Assembly (NCBI RefSeq): GCF_019966535.1
Contig: NZ_JAIMID010000004.1
Coordinates: forward strand, 62,001 to 126,000
DNA: 64,000 nt
Source of the DNA: Mesobacterium pallidum
Lineage (GTDB): Bacteria > Pseudomonadota > Alphaproteobacteria > Rhodobacterales > Rhodobacteraceae
Reading direction: 5' to 3'
Part shown: one piece after another, positions 19,520 through 29,982 of the stretch
Layout of the letters: every line of letters starts with the position of its first letter
Numbering within the stretch: the stretch's first letter is position 1
Notes under the pieces: model-generated
What the model saw: only the letters and a program-made list of their open reading frames with translations
What the model was told of the DNA's origin: nothing
Database searches by the model: none
Position numbers and translations under genes: made by a program

Positions 19520-19945
19520 TCAGGGAATGTCGAACCCCGGCGCGGCCAGTTCGAACCCTTCGAAACGGAAGCCGGGAGAGACGACGCAGCTGACGAGGCT
19601 CCAATCGCCGCCGCTTTCCGCGGCCTGCCAGTGGCCGGCGGGCACCACGATTTGCGGCGCCTCGCCCGACAGGACATCCGGGCCAAGGGCATGGGCGCGG
19701 GCGGGGCCAGCCTCGGTCTCCGCGATCCGCAGCGTGAGCGGGCTGCCGGCATGCCAGAGCCAGATCTCATCCGCGTCCACCCGGTGCCAATGGCTGCGCT
19801 CGCCGGCCTTCAGCAGGAAGTGGATGCAAGTGGCCGAGGGGCGCATGCCCTCGGGCGCGACGGTGGCCCAGGTCTGGCGATAGTGCCCGCCCTCGGGGTG
19901 CGGGGCGAGAGTCAGCTGCGCGATGATGCGGTCTGCGTCGGTCAT
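19520..19945 (-). CDS. Cupin_5 / DUF985 family protein
   Basis: 141 residues forming one cupin domain: APHPEGGHYRQTW, HFLLKAGERSHWHRVDADE with potential metal-binding His and Glu, IWLWHAG, and a GFRFEGFELA C-terminus. This is the DUF985 (cupin_5) family, whose role is unestablished; some relatives are described as epimerase-like. It stands alone and divergent from the glycine-zipper lipoprotein gene. Confidence 0.85.
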   Translation of the reverse strand: MTDADRIIAQLTLAPHPEGGHYRQTWATVAPEGMRPSATCIHFLLKAGERSHWHRVDADEIWLWHAGSPLTLRIAETEAGPARAHALGPDVLSGEAPQIVVPAGHWQAAESGGDWSLVSCVVSPGFRFEGFELAAPGFDIP

Positions 19946-20109
19946 GACGGTACCTTAGCGCGGGCCAGATCGGCGGAAAAGCGCCGCGCGCGGAAAGGTG
20001 AGGCAAGGAATCTGGAAAGCCATGGAACATGGGGCCAGCGCGAGCGTTAACCTTTCGATCCGCGGGTATGACCCGTCGGGATTGGAACGAGAGTGGAAGG
20101 AGTACCCCC

Positions 20110-20382
20110 ATGAAAACCCTGATGATCGGCCTGGTGGCCGCTTCGGCGATGACCCTGTCGGCCTGCGAGACGATGGACAGCAATTCGCGCACCGTGGCCG
20201 GCGTGGCCGGGGGCGCTGCGGCGGGCCTCGTGGCCGCGCAGATCCTCGACCTCGACGGCGACTGGACCACGATCAGCGCGCTGGCCGGCGCCGCCGCCGG
20301 CACCGTGGTCGCGCAGAACCAGAGCACGGGCCAATGCTACTATGCCCGCGGCGACGGCACCTATTACCGCGCGGCCTGCTGA
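20110..20382 (+). CDS. Small glycine-zipper lipoprotein
   Basis: 90 residues. The start MKTLMIGLVAASAM has an LSAC lipobox with the acylated Cys at residue 19. The mature part contains two Gly/Ala-rich zipper segments (VAGGAAAGLVAA and LAGAAAGTVVA), typical of glycine-zipper envelope lipoproteins (OsmB-like). AAGGAG precedes the ATG at 20110; the in-frame ORF extends further upstream but without a ribosome site. Likely localised in the outer or inner membrane envelope; the role is unknown. Confidence 0.85.
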   Translation: MKTLMIGLVAASAMTLSACETMDSNSRTVAGVAGGAAAGLVAAQILDLDGDWTTISALAGAAAGTVVAQNQSTGQCYYARGDGTYYRAAC

Positions 20383-20403
20383 GCGCAGCACCAATAAATC
20401 CGG

Positions 20404-20432
20404 AACGGGCGTCCCGCGGGGCGCCCGTTTTT
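20404..20432 (+). terminator. Rho-independent terminator of the lipoprotein gene
   Basis: AACGGGCG pairs with CGCCCGTT and is followed by a T-run, about 22 bp after the lipoprotein stop. It is also near the 3' end of the convergent HAD gene. Confidence 0.85.
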
Positions 20433-20437
20433 GTCTG

Positions 20438-21124
20438 TCAGCCCTCGGGCCAGATCATCTGCGCCAGCGCCACGAAGTCGCCGGCGACGTAGTCCCAGTC
20501 ACCCTCGGGGTCGAGGTCGGTCTGCTGCATCGCGCCGTATTCCGTGGGGCGCACGACAAAGGCGGTCTTCAGCCCCTCGGCCTGGGCGGCGGCCAGGTCG
20601 CCGTTGTGGGCGGCGACCATCATGACCTCTGACGGGTCCAGCCGCAGGGCGGCACAGGCGGCGCGGTAGACGGCGGGGGCAGGCTTGTAGTCCTGCGCGA
20701 TTTCCGCGCCCAAGATGCAATCCCAAGGCAGGCCCGCGTGCCGCGCCAGCCGCGCCATCATGGCGATGGACCCGTTCGAGCAGGGGGCGAGCAGCGCGTG
20801 GGGGCGCATCTTGTGCAGACCGTCCACCACGTCGGGCCAGGGGGCGAGCGCCTCCCATGCCTTGTTGAGCCGGGCGGGGTCGGGGCAGGTGAGGCCAAGG
20901 TTGGCGCAGACACGCTCGAGATTCTCGAGGTGCAAGTCGTCCAGCGGGACATAGCCCCGCTCGCCGTCGCGGATGCGGGCCATGGCGGGGTCGTATTCGC
21001 CACGCCAGGCCTCGGCAAACAGGGTGGGATCTGCGGCGGGCAATTGCTCGGACACCGCGCGGGCGACAGAGCTGCGCCAGTCCACGCAGGTGCCGAAAAC
21101 GTCGAAGATGAGGGCTTGTACCAT
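20438..21124 (-). CDS. HAD superfamily (S)-2-haloacid dehalogenase-like protein
   Basis: 228 residues; HAD fold with the nucleophile Asp8 in FDVFGTCVDW, APCSNGSIA (motif II), DYKPAPAVY (motif III lysine) and VAAHNGDLAAA (motif IV). This is the type-II haloacid dehalogenase subgroup; HAD relatives with other substrates exist, so substrate is not certain. It is transcribed with no close partner on the same strand apart from the ABM protein gene 51 bp upstream. Confidence 0.85.
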   Translation of the reverse strand: MVQALIFDVFGTCVDWRSSVARAVSEQLPAADPTLFAEAWRGEYDPAMARIRDGERGYVPLDDLHLENLERVCANLGLTCPDPARLNKAWEALAPWPDVVDGLHKMRPHALLAPCSNGSIAMMARLARHAGLPWDCILGAEIAQDYKPAPAVYRAACAALRLDPSEVMMVAAHNGDLAAAQAEGLKTAFVVRPTEYGAMQQTDLDPEGDWDYVAGDFVALAQMIWPEG

Positions 21125-21175
21125 GCGCCCAGAGTGACCGCGTCTCGCGGCCGTGGCAAGGCGAAGGCGCGCGGT

Positions 21176-21472
21176 TCAGCTTGGCAGAAGCTCGTAGTGA
21201 TGCAGGTGCCGTTCCTTGACGATGCCGACCTCGTCCGGGTGGACATGGGCGACCTGCCAATCCTCGCCGACAAAGGCCCGCAGCGCGTCGAGATCGCGCC
21301 AGACCATGACGATGCTGAACTCGTCCGGTGTCTCGGGGCGCGGCAGGCCGAAGGTGATGTCCTCGATCCCGTCGGTGCCCTTCATCAAGGGAACGGCTGT
21401 GTTGCGAAAGAAATCCTCGAACCGGTCGCGCTGGCCGGGTTCGGTGATCACGCGAAAGATGCGGATGATCAT
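21176..21472 (-). CDS. Antibiotic-biosynthesis-monooxygenase (ABM) domain protein
   Basis: 98 residues with the dimeric alpha/beta ABM fold: MIIRIFRVITEPGQRDRF, FFRNTAVPLM, then FSIVMVWRDLDALRAFVGEDW. Such small proteins are often heme- or quinol-related but many have no known substrate. It lies 51 bp upstream of the HAD gene on the same strand, perhaps co-transcribed. The eno terminator lies upstream, isolating it from eno. Confidence 0.8.
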   Translation of the reverse strand: MIIRIFRVITEPGQRDRFEDFFRNTAVPLMKGTDGIEDITFGLPRPETPDEFSIVMVWRDLDALRAFVGEDWQVAHVHPDEVGIVKERHLHHYELLPS

Positions 21473-21535
21473 GACGTGGTCCTCCCCCCTGCGGACATCC
21501 TACCACATTTTTCCGCCAGGCGGGCGGGGGGCGCG

Positions 21536-21570
21536 AAAAAGCCCCGCCTGCGGGGTTGCGGACGGGGCTA
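21536..21570 (-). terminator. Rho-independent terminator of eno
   Basis: Read on the minus strand, AGCCCCG pairs with CGGGGCT and is followed by six T residues. It starts about 40 bp beyond the eno stop. Confidence 0.85.
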
Positions 21571-21609
21571 TCGGAGCGTCGGGGGACGGGGCCGGCGCGG
21601 CCCCCGCGA

Positions 21610-22905
<1,296 letters not shown>

Positions 22906-22954
22906 TCAGTTTCGCCCCGCCATAGCAGAGGACGCGCCCCGAGGGAAATGTTGC

Positions 22955-22966
22955 GTTAGCGATAAC
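22955..22966. promoter_or_regulatory. LacI-type palindrome upstream of eno
   Basis: GTTAGCGATAAC is a near-perfect palindrome differing from the zwf site GTTAGCGCTAAC at one position. It is about 68 bp before the eno start, in the gap between the DMT permease stop and eno. The same binding protein is the likely reader, probably a LacI-family central-carbon regulator. Confidence 0.5.
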
Positions 22967-23012
22967 ATCGCCCTTGGGCCAAATGGTTGCGCCAACATCG
23001 CGCGGCGGTGCG

Positions 23013-23900
23013 TCAGGCGAGGCTTTCGGTCGTGGTCTCGGCCCGCGCCAGCTGACGTTCGCGCAGGAAGGCGTAAAGGCCCGAGGCGATGATGATCGCC
23101 GCGCCCAGCAGGGTCAGCCCGTCGGGGCGTTCGCCGAAGATCGTGACGCCGATGGCGAGAACAAAGATCAGCCGCGTGTAGCGGAAGGGCGCGACGATGG
23201 ACACCGGGGCCATGCGCATCGCCGTGGTCAGCGCGTAATAGCCCGAGGTGGTGGTCAGCACCGCGCCGAGGATCGCGGCCCAGGCGGGGCCGGTGAGAAC
23301 CGGTGGCTGACCCTGGATGGCCCAGTAGACCAGCGCCGGCGGGGTGGTGCAGGCAAAGCCCCAGGTCGACAGCACCAGCGCCGAGACCCGCGCCGGCGCC
23401 AGCCGGGTGACGAGGTCGCGCATGGCCAGCGCCGCGGCGCCCACCACGCAGAACAGCGCGGCGGGGGAGAACGCATCGGTGCCCGGGCGCAGCACCAGCA
23501 GGATGCCGAGAAATCCGATGATGACCGCGGCCCAGCGGCGCGGCCCCACCGCTTCGCGCAGGAAGACTGCCGCACCCAGCGTCACCAGCAGCGGCGCCGA
23601 TTGCAGGATGGTGGCCACGGTGGTCAGCGGATTGAGCGCGATGCCGATGATCATGCCGAAGGCGCCGAAGATCTCCATCACGTTGCGGGTCAGCGCCATC
23701 GGGTGCAAGAAATCTCGGCTGAACAGCTTCTCGCCGCGCTTGATCGCGAGGATGGAAAAGGCCCCGGTGCCCAGCACGCCCAGCATGGACATGACTTGGC
23801 CCATCGGCATCAGCCCCGCCGCCAGCTTGATGCACATGTCCGACAGGGCCAGCAGCGCCATGGCGAGGATCATCATCAGGATGGCGCGAATGACGTTCAT
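23013..23900 (-). CDS. DMT (EamA-type) permease
   Basis: About 295 residues with ten hydrophobic segments in two repeated halves, characteristic of EamA/DMT drug-metabolite exporters: VIRAILMMILAMALLALSD, GQVMSMLGVLGTGAFSI, PLTTVATILQSAPLLVTLG and late segments LTLLGAAIIIASGLYAFL. The start MNVIRAILMM at 23898-23900 has GGAGC upstream. The substrate is unknown. It is read toward eno, with the LacI-type site lying between them. Confidence 0.85.
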   Translation of the reverse strand: MNVIRAILMMILAMALLALSDMCIKLAAGLMPMGQVMSMLGVLGTGAFSILAIKRGEKLFSRDFLHPMALTRNVMEIFGAFGMIIGIALNPLTTVATILQSAPLLVTLGAAVFLREAVGPRRWAAVIIGFLGILLVLRPGTDAFSPAALFCVVGAAALAMRDLVTRLAPARVSALVLSTWGFACTTPPALVYWAIQGQPPVLTGPAWAAILGAVLTTTSGYYALTTAMRMAPVSIVAPFRYTRLIFVLAIGVTIFGERPDGLTLLGAAIIIASGLYAFLRERQLARAETTTESLA

Positions 23901-23960
23901 GGGGGCTCCGGGCTGGGGCGCGGGATACATGCCACGCGCATGCTTTGCGGCGTAGCGCGA

Positions 23961-24899
23961 TCAGCCGAGAACCACAATCCCCGAATGCTTGGCCTTGTGC
24001 TCGGGCTCGACGTGGATGGTGATCTGGGCCTCGGGCAGCTCGTCGTGCAGGGCGGCCTCGATCCGGTCGCAGACCGCATGGGCTTCGTGCACCGTCATCT
24101 CGCCCGGCACCACGAGGTGAAAGTCGATGAAGGTCGCGCGGCCGGCGTGGCGGGTGCGCAGGTCATGCGCCTCGTTCGCGCCTTCGCCCGCCTGGCTGAT
24201 GATCTCGCGCACGCGGGTGAGCTCTTCCTCGCTGACGCTTTCGTCCATCAGACCGGACACGGACTGCCGGATCACCGTCCAGCCGGACCAGAGGATGTTG
24301 ACCGCGACCAGCACGGCCATGGCCGGGTCGAGCCAGGCCCAGCCGGTCAGCAGCACCATGATCAGGCCCGCCAGCACCGCGACCGACGACACCACGTCGG
24401 TCATCAGGTGCTTGCCGTCGGCCACCAGCGCGGGCGAGCGGTCGGCGCGGCCGAAGCGGATCAGGATAAAGGCCCATGCGGCGTTGATCAGGCTGGCCGC
24501 GCCGTTGATGCCCAGGCCGGCGGGGGTCAACACGACCTCGGGCGGGACAGTCCAGGCGGCCCAGGCCTCGCGCAGGATGAAGAGCGCGGCGATCACGATC
24601 AGCACGCCCTCGATCACGGCCGAGAAGAACTCGGCCTTGTGGTGGCCGTAGGGATGTTCGGCATCGGCCGGCATGGCGGCGATGCGCAGGGCGACGATGA
24701 CGGCCACGGCGGTCGCCACGTTGACCAGGCTTTCCAGCGCGTCGGACAGCAGCGCGAGCGAGCCGGTCAGCCACCAGGCCACCAGCTTGAGCGCGAGAAC
24801 GGCAAGGGCAACGACGAGGCTGCCGAGGGCAAGGCGGAAGGTGCGGGTCATCGGCAGGCCGGGCGTTGGGGCAGTCACGTCCGCCCGTACATAGGCCAT
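23961..24899 (-). CDS. Cation diffusion facilitator (CDF) family transporter
   Basis: About 312 residues: six membrane segments and a cytoplasmic C-terminal domain. Metal-site motifs are SDALES in TM2 and HLMTDVVSS in TM5, with a histidine-rich YGHHKAEFF loop after TM3. It exports a divalent metal such as Zn or Fe in exchange for protons. I prefer the start MAYVRADVT at 24899; MTRTFRLALG at 24851 is an alternative with no clear ribosome site. It lies upstream of the DMT permease and downstream of the ZntB-like gene. Confidence 0.85.
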   Translation of the reverse strand: MAYVRADVTAPTPGLPMTRTFRLALGSLVVALAVLALKLVAWWLTGSLALLSDALESLVNVATAVAVIVALRIAAMPADAEHPYGHHKAEFFSAVIEGVLIVIAALFILREAWAAWTVPPEVVLTPAGLGINGAASLINAAWAFILIRFGRADRSPALVADGKHLMTDVVSSVAVLAGLIMVLLTGWAWLDPAMAVLVAVNILWSGWTVIRQSVSGLMDESVSEEELTRVREIISQAGEGANEAHDLRTRHAGRATFIDFHLVVPGEMTVHEAHAVCDRIEAALHDELPEAQITIHVEPEHKAKHSGIVVLG

Positions 24900-25005
24900 G
24901 CCGCCGCCAAGCGAAAGGCACGCCGTCCGACAAAGCGCGGGGCATTCGCGGAAATCCGCGTGAAGACCCGGGCGCAAGTGCTTGTGCGCCATGGCTTTCG
25001 GGCCT

Positions 25006-25938
25006 TCAGTACAGCCGCAGCCAGCGCAGCACGAGTGCGACCACAACGCCCACCGCCACCATCCCGGCGGTCAGCATCCAGAAGGCCATCGGCTCTCCGG
25101 TCCCGGGCATCCCGGCCACGTTGACGCCGAAGAGACCGGTCAGGAACCCCAGCGGCAGGAAGATCGCGGCCACCACCGACAGCACGTAGGAGTTGCGGCC
25201 CAGCTCCGAGGCGCGGTTCAGCTCCACGTGCTCGGCGGCCGAGGCGAGCCGGTCCCGCGCCGCGTCCAGCAGTTCCACGGCCCGCGCCGCCTCGTCCGCG
25301 CTGTCGCGCAGCGAATGGCGCACCGGCTCCGTCAGCCCGGGATAGGCCGCCGCCGCCCCCAGCGCCGCCGCCTGCGGCACCACGAAGCGGCGCAGGCGGA
25401 TCACCGCGCGGCGCAGCCGGGGCAGGGCCTCGAGATCGGCATGGGACGGGTCCTCGAACATCAGCTCCTCGATGTCGTCGACCCGGTCCTCGAGGTCCTC
25501 GGTCTCGCGCTCGATTCGCTGCGACAGCTCGTAGACGATGCGCGCCATGAGCGCGGGGGCGGTGGCGGGCAGTTGGCCCTGGTCCGCCTCGGCCCGGATC
25601 GCATCGATGGCAAAGACCTTGCGGATGCGGCAGGTGACCAGCAGGTCGCCGCGCAGCCACATCCGTAACGAGACCATGTCGTCCGCCATCTGGCCGGGGT
25701 TCAGGTTCACCCCGCGCAGGATCAGCACGAGGCCGCCGTCGAAGCTCAGCAACCTGGGCCGGGTCTCGGTCTCGAGCAGCGCCTGAAGCGCCTGTTCGGG
25801 CATGTGCTGCCGTGCCCAGGGGGCGAGCTCGGGATCGTTGCGGTCCCAGTGGACCCAGCGCGTTCCGGTCTGCGGATCGTCCGGGGCGATCGGGCGGGAC
25901 TTGCCCTCGGCGTCGATGTCATAGGCGGCAACGGGCAT
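25006..25938 (-). CDS. zntB: ZntB/CorA-family divalent cation transporter
   Basis: About 310 residues: a long soluble domain with coiled-coil (LSQRIERETEDLEDRVDDI) and two C-terminal membrane segments, with the pore motif as FGVN in place of the CorA GMN signature (GVNVAG). This variant is expected for ZntB-like proteins. The start MPVAAYDIDAEG at 25936-25938 has GGAG upstream. Together with the CDF gene it makes a two-gene divalent-metal transport neighbourhood on the minus strand. Confidence 0.8.
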   Translation of the reverse strand: MPVAAYDIDAEGKSRPIAPDDPQTGTRWVHWDRNDPELAPWARQHMPEQALQALLETETRPRLLSFDGGLVLILRGVNLNPGQMADDMVSLRMWLRGDLLVTCRIRKVFAIDAIRAEADQGQLPATAPALMARIVYELSQRIERETEDLEDRVDDIEELMFEDPSHADLEALPRLRRAVIRLRRFVVPQAAALGAAAAYPGLTEPVRHSLRDSADEAARAVELLDAARDRLASAAEHVELNRASELGRNSYVLSVVAAIFLPLGFLTGLFGVNVAGMPGTGEPMAFWMLTAGMVAVGVVVALVLRWLRLY

Positions 25939-26086
25939 GGCGGCTCCGGGTCTTGCTGGCGGTTGCACCCACGCTGCGGCGGGACGCGGGCGGCGTCAAA
26001 CAGGAACCGCCGGGGCGGCTGACGGTTCCGCGCGGCGCCCGAGGCTTTCGCTTGACCTTTTCCGCGCCGCGCGGTCTGTCACCGCC

Positions 26087-26980
26087 ATGGAACGCAAAGA
26101 TCGCATCGATGCCGCCGGGGCGGCCCTGCTCATCGGCTTCACCCTGCTGCTGGGCGGCAACCAGGTGGTGGTCAAGATCACCAACGGGGGCTTTCCGCCC
26201 GTGTCCCAGGCCGCGCTGCGCTCGGTCCTGGCGGTCCTGGCGCTGACCGCATGGCTGCGCTACCGCGGCATCCCGTTCCGCCTGCCGCGCCCTGCGATCC
26301 GCCCGGCGATCCTGCTGGGCGTCTTCTTTGCGGTCGAGTTCCTGACCCTGTTCCTCGCGCTCGACATGACGACGGTGGCGCGAGCCTCGATCGTCTTCTA
26401 CTCGATGCCGGTCTGGCTGACACTGACGGCCCATGTGCTGATACCGGGCGAACACCTGACCCGCGCCCGCATCGCGGGACTTGTCCTCGCCATGGCCGGC
26501 GTCGTCTGGGCGCTGTTCGACCCGAGCCGTCCGGGCGAGGCATCGCTGCTTGGAGACCTGCTGGCCCTGGTCTCGGCCCTGTGCTGGATGGGCATCGCCC
26601 TGACCGCCCGCGTCTCCGAGGCACGGCTGCTGAAACCCGAGCAGCAGCTGTTCTGGCAGGTCGCGATCTCGGCCCCGCTGCTGCTGGTCGCCGCGCCGCT
26701 CTTCGGCCCCTGGGCCACGGACCCGCAGCTGATCCATGTCGGCGGCCTGCTGTTCGGTGCCGTCATCGTGGTGGCTTTCGGCTTTGCCATGTGGTTCTGG
26801 CTGCTCTCGGTCTACCCGGCCTCGGGTGTGGCCAGCTTCAGCTTCCTGTCGCCGGTCTTTGCCGCGCTGCTGGGCTGGCTGGTGCTGGACGAACCGCTCG
26901 GGCCCCGGCTGATCGGCGCGCTGGCCCTGGTGGCCGTCGGCCTCATCCTGATCAACCGGCCCGCCCGGCATCGGCACTAG
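26087..26980 (+). CDS. EamA-family permease
   Basis: About 297 residues, ten membrane segments in two EamA repeats: ALLIGFTLLLGGNQVVVKI, AALRSVLAVLALTAWLRY, ILLGVFFAVEFLTLFLAL, and later VASFSFLSPVFAALLGWLVL, with the typical E/P-rich ends of the family. The start MERKDRIDA at 26087 is inside a longer open frame whose upstream part would overlap the divergent zntB gene. The substrate is unknown. A repeat pair follows the stop. Confidence 0.85.
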   Translation: MERKDRIDAAGAALLIGFTLLLGGNQVVVKITNGGFPPVSQAALRSVLAVLALTAWLRYRGIPFRLPRPAIRPAILLGVFFAVEFLTLFLALDMTTVARASIVFYSMPVWLTLTAHVLIPGEHLTRARIAGLVLAMAGVVWALFDPSRPGEASLLGDLLALVSALCWMGIALTARVSEARLLKPEQQLFWQVAISAPLLLVAAPLFGPWATDPQLIHVGGLLFGAVIVVAFGFAMWFWLLSVYPASGVASFSFLSPVFAALLGWLVLDEPLGPRLIGALALVAVGLILINRPARHRH

Positions 26981-27268
26981 ACGCCTCCGGCGGGAGTATT
27001 TGGGGAATAATGAAAGCAGGGGCTGGGGCCTTGTCCAGCGCGGTCAGTTCTGCCCCCTGCAGGCGTGCGGCGCCGCGATATCCGGCCATTCACCGGGCCC
27101 CCCTTTCATTATTCTCGAAATACTCCGGGGAGCGCGAGGGGCTGGCCCCTCGCATCCGCCCGTTGACACAGGCGTCGGCGGCAGGAAATCGCCGCGTCAC
27201 ACCGCGACGTGTTTTGACCCCGGCGGGCCCTAAGTGTAAGGATATCCTGAATTCAGAAAGGGCGGGCG
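26981..27268. repeat. Inverted gene-end repeat pair with a GC hairpin
   Basis: A forward element at 26985-27016 (CTCCGGCGGGAGTATTTGG, then a tail ending AATAATGAAAG) faces an inverted element at 27110-27132 (CTTTCATTATTCTCGAAA). The latter is followed by the hairpin GAGGGG/CCCCTC. The mirrored tails lie about 95 bp apart. No gene is present; the region separates an EamA permease gene from the PBP1A gene. Confidence 0.85.
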
Positions 27269-29794
27269 GTGCTCAGGTTTTTCCTCTCCTTGCTTGGCGG
27301 GCTTTTCAACCTCGTCACCATGACCATCTTCGTGATCGCGCTGTCGCTCGGCGCGGTCTTCTACATGTATGGTCGCGACCTGCCGAGCCACGAATCTCTG
27401 GCCCAGTATCGCCCGGCCACGATCTCCCGGATCTATTCCGGCGAGGGGCAGCTGATCGACGAATTCGCGCAGGAACGGCGCCTGTTCACCCCGGCCGAGG
27501 ATATCCCCGACCTGGTCAAGGCCGCCTTCATCAGCGCCGAGGACAAGAACTTCTACACCCATGCCGGCTATGACACGCGCGGCATCGCGGCGGCGATCAT
27601 CGACGCTGTCAAGTCGCGCGGACGCGACGTGCGTGGCGCCTCGACCATCACCCAGCAGGTGATGAAGAACTTCCTGCTGTCCGGCGACCGCCAGATCGAG
27701 CGCAAGATCAAGGAGATCATCCTGGCCACCCGCCTGGAGGAGACGCTCGACAAGGACAAGATCCTCGAGCTTTACCTGAACGAGATCTTCCTCGGCCAGA
27801 ACGCATACGGGGTCACCGCCGCCGCGCAGACCTACCTGAACAAGTCGCTATCCGAGCTGGCCCCGCACGAGGCGGCCTTTCTTGCCTCGCTGCCGAAAGC
27901 GCCGTCCGATTTCCACCCGGTGCGCCGGAAGGACCGCGTGACCGCCCGCCGCAACTTCGTCCTGAAGGAGATGATGGAGAACGGCTACATCACCGAAGCG
28001 GTCTACGAGAGCGAGGTGCAGCAGCCGCTGCGCTCGGTCCAGAACGGCGATTTCGAAAGCTTCAAGGACCAGCTGCCGCCGCGCGACTATTTCACCGACG
28101 AGATCCGCCGCCAGCTCAGCGCCGATTTCGGCGAGGAGGAGTTCTTTTCCGGCGGCATGACCGTGCGCGCGACCATCGACCCCGCAATGCAGGTCATCGC
28201 CGCCCATGCGCTGCAGGATCAGCTTGAACAATACGACCGTGGCCTTGGCCGCTGGCGCGGGACCGGGCAGGAGATCGACGCGGACCTGCTTGGGTCCGAG
28301 GAGAGCTGGCGCGCGGCGCTGGCCGATGTGCGCGTAGCCCGTGACGTGACGCTGGGCGGGCCTTGGCACCCGGCCGTCGTGCTGGCGGTCGAGGAGAACC
28401 AGCTGCGTCTCGGGATCGAGGGCGTGCAGGAAACAGCGGCCGAGCCCTTTGTCGTGCCGCGCAAGGACATTTCCTGGATCCAGGGCGATTTCTTTGACAA
28501 TTTCAAGATCGGCGACGTGGTCCACGTGCGCCGCATGACCGAGGGCGAGAACGGCACCGGCGGTTTCATCCGCTGGACGCTGCGGCAGGTACCGGCGGTG
28601 CAGGGCGGCTTCATGGCGATGGACGTCAACACCGGCCGCGTGATCGCCATGCAGGGCGGGTTCAGCTACCAGGATTCGGTCTTCAACCGCGCCACCCAGG
28701 CGATGCGCCAGCCCGGCTCGAACTTCAAGCCGCTGGTCTATGCGGCCGCGCTTGACTCCGGCTACAGCCCGGCCACGATCATCGTCGACGCGCCGATCGA
28801 GATCGACACCCCGCAGGGCGTGTGGCGCCCCAAGAACGCCAGCAACAAGTTCTATGGCCCCACGCCGCTGCGCACGGGGATCGAACAGTCGCGGAACCTG
28901 ATGACCATCCGCCTGGCGCAGGAAATCGGCATGCCCACCGTGGCCGCCTATGCCGAACGTTTCGGTCTCTACGATGACCTCAGCCCCGTGCTGGCCAATG
29001 CGCTCGGCAGCCAGGAGACGACGCTGTACAAGGTCGTCTCGGCCTATGCCATGTTCGCCAACGGGGGCGAGCGGGTGGAGCCGACACTGGTCGACCGCAT
29101 CCAGGATCGCTACGGCAAGACGATCTACCGCCACGACCAGCGCGACTGCGTGGATTGCGCCAACCCGGCGCTGCCGGCGGGCCTTGGGCCGCGCATCCAG
29201 ACCAACCGGCAAAGCGTGATCGATCCGATCACCGCCTACCAGGTCACCTCGATGATGCAGGGCGTGGTCGAGCGCGGCACCGCCAAGGGCGTGGTCACCC
29301 TGCCGGTGCCTGTCGCGGGCAAGACCGGCACCACCAACGACGCCAAGGACGTGTGGTTCACCGGCTTCACCTCGAACATCGTGGCTGGCTGCTACATCGG
29401 TTACGACCGCCCGCAGCCCCTGGGCCGCGGCGCATTTGGCGGGTCGATGTGCGGCCCGGTCTTCCAGGCCTTCATGTCCGAGGCGGTGGCCAAGTACGGC
29501 GGCGGCAAGTTCCGCGTGCCCCCGGGCGGCCATTTCATCAAGATCGACCGCTTCACCGGCGCGCGTCTTTCGGACAACGCCTCGGGCCCCAACGTCGTGG
29601 CCGAGTATTTCCGCGACGGCGAAGAGCCGATCTTTGGCATCACCATGGACGGCGGCTGGGCCATGAGCGGCAATTTCGAGCTCTTCGAGGAGGCCGGCGG
29701 GGCGGCCCGCCAGATCACCACTTCGTCTGGCAAGAAGGCCGTGGTCGGGCCGAAGGCGAGCTTCGGCTCCATGTCCTCGGGCGGGCTTTACTAG
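27269..29794 (+). CDS. mrcA: Penicillin-binding protein 1A (bifunctional peptidoglycan synthase)
   Basis: 841 residues: an N-terminal membrane anchor (LVTMTIFVIALSLGAVFYMY), a glycosyltransferase domain with EDKNFYTHAGYD (catalytic Glu91) and STITQQVMKNF, then an OB-like insert and a transpeptidase domain with the SxxK motif QPGSNFKP (Ser484), SRN and KTGTT (Lys685). The start is GTG 27269 with AAGG upstream. It polymerises and cross-links peptidoglycan in the periplasm. prfB follows 188 bp later, as in relatives. Confidence 0.95.
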   Translation: MLRFFLSLLGGLFNLVTMTIFVIALSLGAVFYMYGRDLPSHESLAQYRPATISRIYSGEGQLIDEFAQERRLFTPAEDIPDLVKAAFISAEDKNFYTHAGYDTRGIAAAIIDAVKSRGRDVRGASTITQQVMKNFLLSGDRQIERKIKEIILATRLEETLDKDKILELYLNEIFLGQNAYGVTAAAQTYLNKSLSELAPHEAAFLASLPKAPSDFHPVRRKDRVTARRNFVLKEMMENGYITEAVYESEVQQPLRSVQNGDFESFKDQLPPRDYFTDEIRRQLSADFGEEEFFSGGMTVRATIDPAMQVIAAHALQDQLEQYDRGLGRWRGTGQEIDADLLGSEESWRAALADVRVARDVTLGGPWHPAVVLAVEENQLRLGIEGVQETAAEPFVVPRKDISWIQGDFFDNFKIGDVVHVRRMTEGENGTGGFIRWTLRQVPAVQGGFMAMDVNTGRVIAMQGGFSYQDSVFNRATQAMRQPGSNFKPLVYAAALDSGYSPATIIVDAPIEIDTPQGVWRPKNASNKFYGPTPLRTGIEQSRNLMTIRLAQEIGMPTVAAYAERFGLYDDLSPVLANALGSQETTLYKVVSAYAMFANGGERVEPTLVDRIQDRYGKTIYRHDQRDCVDCANPALPAGLGPRIQTNRQSVIDPITAYQVTSMMQGVVERGTAKGVVTLPVPVAGKTGTTNDAKDVWFTGFTSNIVAGCYIGYDRPQPLGRGAFGGSMCGPVFQAFMSEAVAKYGGGKFRVPPGGHFIKIDRFTGARLSDNASGPNVVAEYFRDGEEPIFGITMDGGWAMSGNFELFEEAGGAARQITTSSGKKAVVGPKASFGSMSSGGLY

Positions 29795-29982
29795 CCAAGG
29801 CTGCGACTGCCTGCGCCCGGTTCGGGGCAGGACGAAAGCGGTGCGCGCATGGGCGCGGCCGGGCGATCACCGCCGCGCCCGGATCCGGTGCGCGGTCCTG
29901 GATCCCCTGACCGCCCGCGCCTGACCTTGCCTGTCCGGCGGGGCTCTAGTATCACCGCCGGACTTACATCCCGGAGACCAAA

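Noticed and set aside
24852-24899. Whether the CDF protein starts at 24899 or 24851
   Set aside because: Neither start has a clear ribosome site, so this is left as an unresolved alternative rather than reported as a finding.
22974-25124. 716-residue plus-strand frame across the DMT and CDF genes
   Set aside because: Low-complexity His/Gln/Gly/Arg-rich translation typical of antisense GC-rich sequence; both minus-strand genes are well supported.
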